NCBI GenBank assembly: GCA_030549335.1
Contig: CM060190.1
Coordinates: 67,036,118-67,100,117 of the forward strand
DNA: 64,000 nt
Direction: 5' to 3'
DNA from: Pontederia crassipes
Taxonomy: Eukaryota > Streptophyta > Magnoliopsida > Commelinales > Pontederiaceae
A program made the position numbers and the translations under genes. The notes below the pieces were generated by a model that worked only from the letters and a program-made list of their open reading frames with translations, had not been told where the DNA came from and ran no database searches. Positions 58,626 through 64,000 of the stretch are shown one piece after another; the stretch's first letter is position 1, and every line of letters starts with the position of its first letter.

Positions 58626-60145
58626 GAAACCTATACTTCCCACATGAAAATGACTATTGATCTCTCATCAGAAAATGAACGAAGTATGCTTATGCTCCTT
58701 ACGACAAGAATGATGATGATTCTCCTCTCAAACTTCTCCAATGAATGATTATGATGAATATGATATTGACGATGAATGGTTATGAACCATAATATGATGA
58801 TTGAGAAGGATAAGAAACGGCGACCGCACCCTTTGGTCGACCAAGATGATTCTCGACAGGTGACCCTTGACCTTCAAGCGCCCATCGTGTGGATCAGAAG
58901 GAAAGACCTTTCATCTTGACCTGATTTAAATGAACTTCCGTCCACCTGATTTCAAAGTAAATGAAACGAATATAAGAAGGTATTTCTCTACGCCTTGATC
59001 GGTCTACGGATCGAAAGATAGGCCCATGTATGACTATGAAAGATGTTCTAGCCTCATAACAGGCCCTCCCTCTTGGGTTAGCATTTGCTCTATCTAGGTG
59101 GGAGTTAATCTCATATGGATATTTTTGCCGAGGGCAAGATCATCTAGTCCGACGAGATTCACTGTGGCACTTATCGCACACCGACTATGATGTCTAGATA
59201 GTCGCATCTCACAATGCATGCAATGTATCCCCTTCAAGACTGAAAAGCTTTTTTGGTGAATGAAAGGATGAATGAATGAAAGTATGAAAGTATGTAAGAT
59301 AAGCACGACAACGAGTACGTAAAAGAACGATTGAAGAAAAGAAATTGATATGAAAATGTGTTCTCTCTCCTGATTTGATTCTTTTATGATATTGATGCTA
59401 TAATCTCCATATATGCCGTGATTGATGAAACCGATCCATGATGAATTGATCTTTCTCTCATATTGATGTCATTTTTTTATGATATATTCTGACAGAATTG
59501 ATTTATGATTTATATGAATCCATACTTAGCTTTATGCTAACGGTTAAGTTTGCTCCTCTGTGTGATCCCCACAAGTGCGTGATGGCTACTCGTGAGGTGG
59601 TGGTGCGTGTGCGGATGTCTCGGCGGAGTTTGCTGTTGCATATGATTTTTGTTAAGCGTGATAGTAATTATTTACTTTTACGTAGTATGAGTTAGTGTAT
59701 CTTTGCAAATGAGACCTATCGAGTCCTTGTGGATCGGAGTCGCTTTTATATCTAGTCTAGCTTTGCATTGGTGAACCACCATCTTCTTTTTTGGGCGGAT
59801 GAGTACACCTTTTTAGCTTCCGCATCATGATTAATAATGAGGTTGTCCCTCATACTAAGCCACCTTTTTTAGATGTATTTTGGTCACCTTTTGGATATAT
59901 GTGACTATTACATTGTTACCTCCGATGAAGGCTAATTGAAGTATTTTATATATCAGCTTCTGCATTTTCCTTTACGTGTCGTATTATTCTATTCATTTAG
60001 TCTTCCGCTTTGCATTTCCTTCCGTGTTGACCATTCGGGTCAACCAAACCGTCCAAGTATGAAAGAAAGAAAGAAGAAAAGAGTCACAACAGCACCACGG
60101 GATGAGGTCGCGTCGCGTGGCAAGGCTGAGTCTTGGGGCGTTATA
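58626..60145 (+). repeat. last part of the Tekay-type 3' LTR
   Basis: Continues the LTR after the solo LTR and ends with ggcgttata. From 59122 on it is mirrored by the inverted arm at 40848-42024. Short open frames here have no gene signature. Confidence 0.7.
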
Positions 60146-60151
60146 TAAACC

Positions 60152-61480
60152 AATTCTTGTGAGCTTTTTTGTGATGCGTTGTGGTACTTACATCCAATTG
60201 AATGATACTCACAATCAATATGGTTGATCAAGTTGATTTGCACTTGCATCCAATTGAATTCGAATGCTTGCCAATTTCATAACTCATGTTCGGATCCCAT
60301 AAATAATAGAATCAATCAATACGCTACATCTTTCAACCCACGACTCTATGAATTTTTGTATTTAGATAAAGACATCATTCACATCATAAGGGTACCATAG
60401 TAAGGTCATAATCATAAGCATTGAAATGCTATTCATCTGATTATCAAATTTAAAATGTTAATAAGGTCGTCAAAATGGGCCCCAAATACCCAATAATTAC
60501 CTTCTTGCTAGATCATTACAACGACTACTCTCTCTCAACTTTGGCTAAGCTTATAAATCAATTTTAAAATTCTCTTTGTTTGGTAATTGAAAAAAAACTG
60601 ACAAGTATTTACTTTATCTACTTATAAGTTAAAATAAATAAGATAGGGACCTCAACTTATTTTGCATGAGAAAAAAAAGCTGATAACTATGAATAATGAA
60701 TGTATTATTTTATTTTAAAAATATACATAACTTTTATTCACATATTTTATCTATTATGATATTAAATTTTTTTTTATTATTTAACTAAAATAATAATTTA
60801 TAATTTTTTAATTACAAAATACGTAACTACTTATTTTTTAAAATCATCTTCGGTCATTAAATTACTTATCAATATTTTAACTTATTAATTATTTTATATC
60901 AAATAAATCAAATGGATCCTAAGAGAGGTTAGGATAGAGGGGTAAGTCCTTCTGGCTTAAACAATGAATATAATTTTTTTTGTTAACAGCTTCATTTGAT
61001 AACTTCGAGTTAAAACATTGGCCGTTTATGGGACATCCGTGTTGACCAAAAAAAACTTCTAAGCATTAATTTTGATTTCAAACATGAATCAACTCGCTAA
61101 CATTCATAACAACACAAATAACTAGGATAATCAATACGATTTGTAGCAAGAGTGTCCCCGCGAGTCCTGATTGACTTGATTTTTCTTCTCTCTCTATCGT
61201 TCTTCGACATCTTCCATAAAATGGATTTTTAAAATATGTTGACCAGAAGGAAAATGTTACGTAGATAATGCAATAATAATTTCTAAAATGGTGAGTAAAA
61301 TTGAACGTAAAGACTAATTTTAAATATATTTTATAATTGAGAGAACCATAAAATAAAGTTGAAATCGACTTGTTCGATCATTAAAAACTTTGTTAGTGCC
61401 GATCTTGAAATTTATAACACGTGTTTTTTCTAATATATAAGTGGGCGGAAAATGCATAAACAAATGGAACGGCTCATATA
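60152..61480. other. AT-rich intergenic DNA upstream of RPL8
   Basis: No gene is recognised. A stretch at about 60560-60930 has gtttggtaa and cttataagttaaaataa wording seen in degenerate MITEs, without convincing terminal repeats. Confidence 0.5.
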
Positions 61481-61486
61481 ATAAAA

Positions 61487-61557
61487 TGGCCCATTTCTCT
61501 CGTTCACGGTACCCAGCCCACATATATATGACTCTCCCTTCCCTCCAGAAACCCTAA
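61487..61557 (+). promoter_or_regulatory. RPL8 core promoter: site II motifs, TATA-like box, telo-box
   Basis: TGGCCCAT (61487-61494) and AGCCCA (61515-61520) are reverse-strand site II elements (TGGGCC and TGGGCT). A TATA-like catatatatg lies at 61521-61530. A telo-box AAACCCTAA lies at 61549-61557, next to a pyrimidine-rich tract. Site II plus telo-box just upstream of the start is the usual layout of plant ribosomal protein genes and ties expression to cell proliferation. The function is inferred from that family. Confidence 0.75.
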
Positions 61558-61616
61558 TAACCTCTGCGTCTTTCCCGTTCTCATACCCGCCGCAGCCGCC
61601 GTCGCCGTCGTCCGCC

Positions 61617-63450
<1,834 letters not shown>

Positions 63451-64000
63451 ATTGCAGCCACCTTGGCCATCATTTTGTTGCATTTTCCTGTTGCCTGAAG
63501 GGTGTCTAGCAGTGCTCATCAATACTTGTTTGACATGTCTGAGAGGCTTTTGTTTTTATATGAGGAGTCGCTCCGTTATTTGAATCAGAACCCTCTTTTC
63601 TTAGTCCTGAGATGCATATAGCATTGTGCATTTTTTCGTTAATTTTCTTCTCTTATGGTGGCCGTGAGCAAATAGTGTTATGTTTTTTATCTATGAAAAA
63701 GGATGCCTCAACGGGGCTTGGATTAATCGATGTTTCATGGCCTTGAGCTAATTAAATTATTATTAATGTATATTGAATATGTGAACAATTAATTAAATGA
63801 CATAAAATAAATGAAACTCTTTTATTTATTGTAATTTAATTGCTCCTGTTTTCTTTTCTTTTGGCAAATTAAGCATAACATCCGTGGTCCAATTGGCATC
63901 AGATAAAACATTAGATTCAAATTTCTACGTCGGGAAATTCTTGTTGAATGAAACAAAAGGGTGGATAAATTTTCATCGAAAGAGCCCAATTGAGCTCTTC
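63451..64000. other. RPL8 3' untranslated region and flank
   Basis: The first 150-250 bases after the stop are probably the untranslated region. AT-rich intergenic DNA follows, without a recognisable gene up to the end of the window. Confidence 0.6.

Larger units (their letters stand above)
40848..60145 (+). mobile_element. composite of a broken Tekay/Del-type gypsy element with nested insertions (fossil)
   Basis: Parts from left to right: an inverted LTR-end copy (40848-42024), a pol relic on the plus strand (42025-44210), and a 3' LTR from 44212 that continues as 44212-45043, about 54206-55266 and 58626-60145 around a CACTA transposon and a solo LTR. The LTR would be about 3.4 kb without the insertions. 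The word taaac occurs on both borders (40843-40847 and 60146-60150), as expected for a target duplication around the whole block. The element is heavily broken (ten or more breaks) and old. Confidence 0.65.

Noticed and set aside
60555-60930. AT-rich segment with gtttggtaa near one end
   Set aside because: No convincing terminal inverted repeats.

Overview
The window is nuclear DNA of a flowering plant, most likely a monocot. The GC-rich coding exons, the monocot-like chloroplast PDH E1-alpha sequence and the mix of plant repeat families point that way; the species cannot be named from the sequence. Only three host genes are convincing: a Golgi UDP-glucuronate 4-epimerase (GAE, minus strand, 25177-26583), the chloroplast pyruvate dehydrogenase E1 alpha subunit (plus strand, three exons, 35521-39896) and cytosolic ribosomal protein L8/uL2 (plus strand, two exons, 61617-63450). 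They serve unrelated housekeeping roles (pectin precursor synthesis, plastid acetyl-CoA for fatty acids, translation) and do not form a functional cluster.

The rest is mostly nested transposable elements. From 1 to about 15385 lies a broken Ty3/gypsy element whose 5' end is outside the window. It is split by an Athila-like LTR element (1398-11721) with long 2.7-kb LTRs. From about 15386 to 21896 is a head-to-tail chain of miniature LTR elements (TRIM type: five ~175-bp LTRs separated by short internal domains). This chain is split by a young 5.2-kb LTR element (16447-21666) with almost identical LTRs and no recognisable protein. Its internal domain is a ~975-bp tandem duplication carrying twelve copies of a small stem-loop motif.

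The GAE gene stands in AT-rich intergenic DNA with a MITE-like element nearby. Between GAE and PDH is a nearly full-length RTE-type LINE (30680-33672) with target site duplications. PDH intron 2 is enlarged by a 5'-truncated L1-type LINE, which itself holds a 74-bp RTE tail insertion. Exon 1 of PDH contains a perfect 84-bp tandem duplication within the transit peptide.

From 40848 to 60145 lies a large composite: a broken Tekay/Del-type gypsy element whose end LTR is ~3.4 kb long. That LTR is split by a CACTA (En/Spm) DNA transposon (45044-about 54205) and by a solo LTR of the Athila-like family (55267-58625). An inverted copy of the LTR's outer end sits at the left border, and short direct repeats flank the whole block. 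The CACTA element has subterminal repeat arrays, a TNP2-type transposase pseudogene, a second TNPA-like gene and a GC-rich 30-bp minisatellite in its presumed leader. The window ends with RPL8 and its telo-box/site II promoter.
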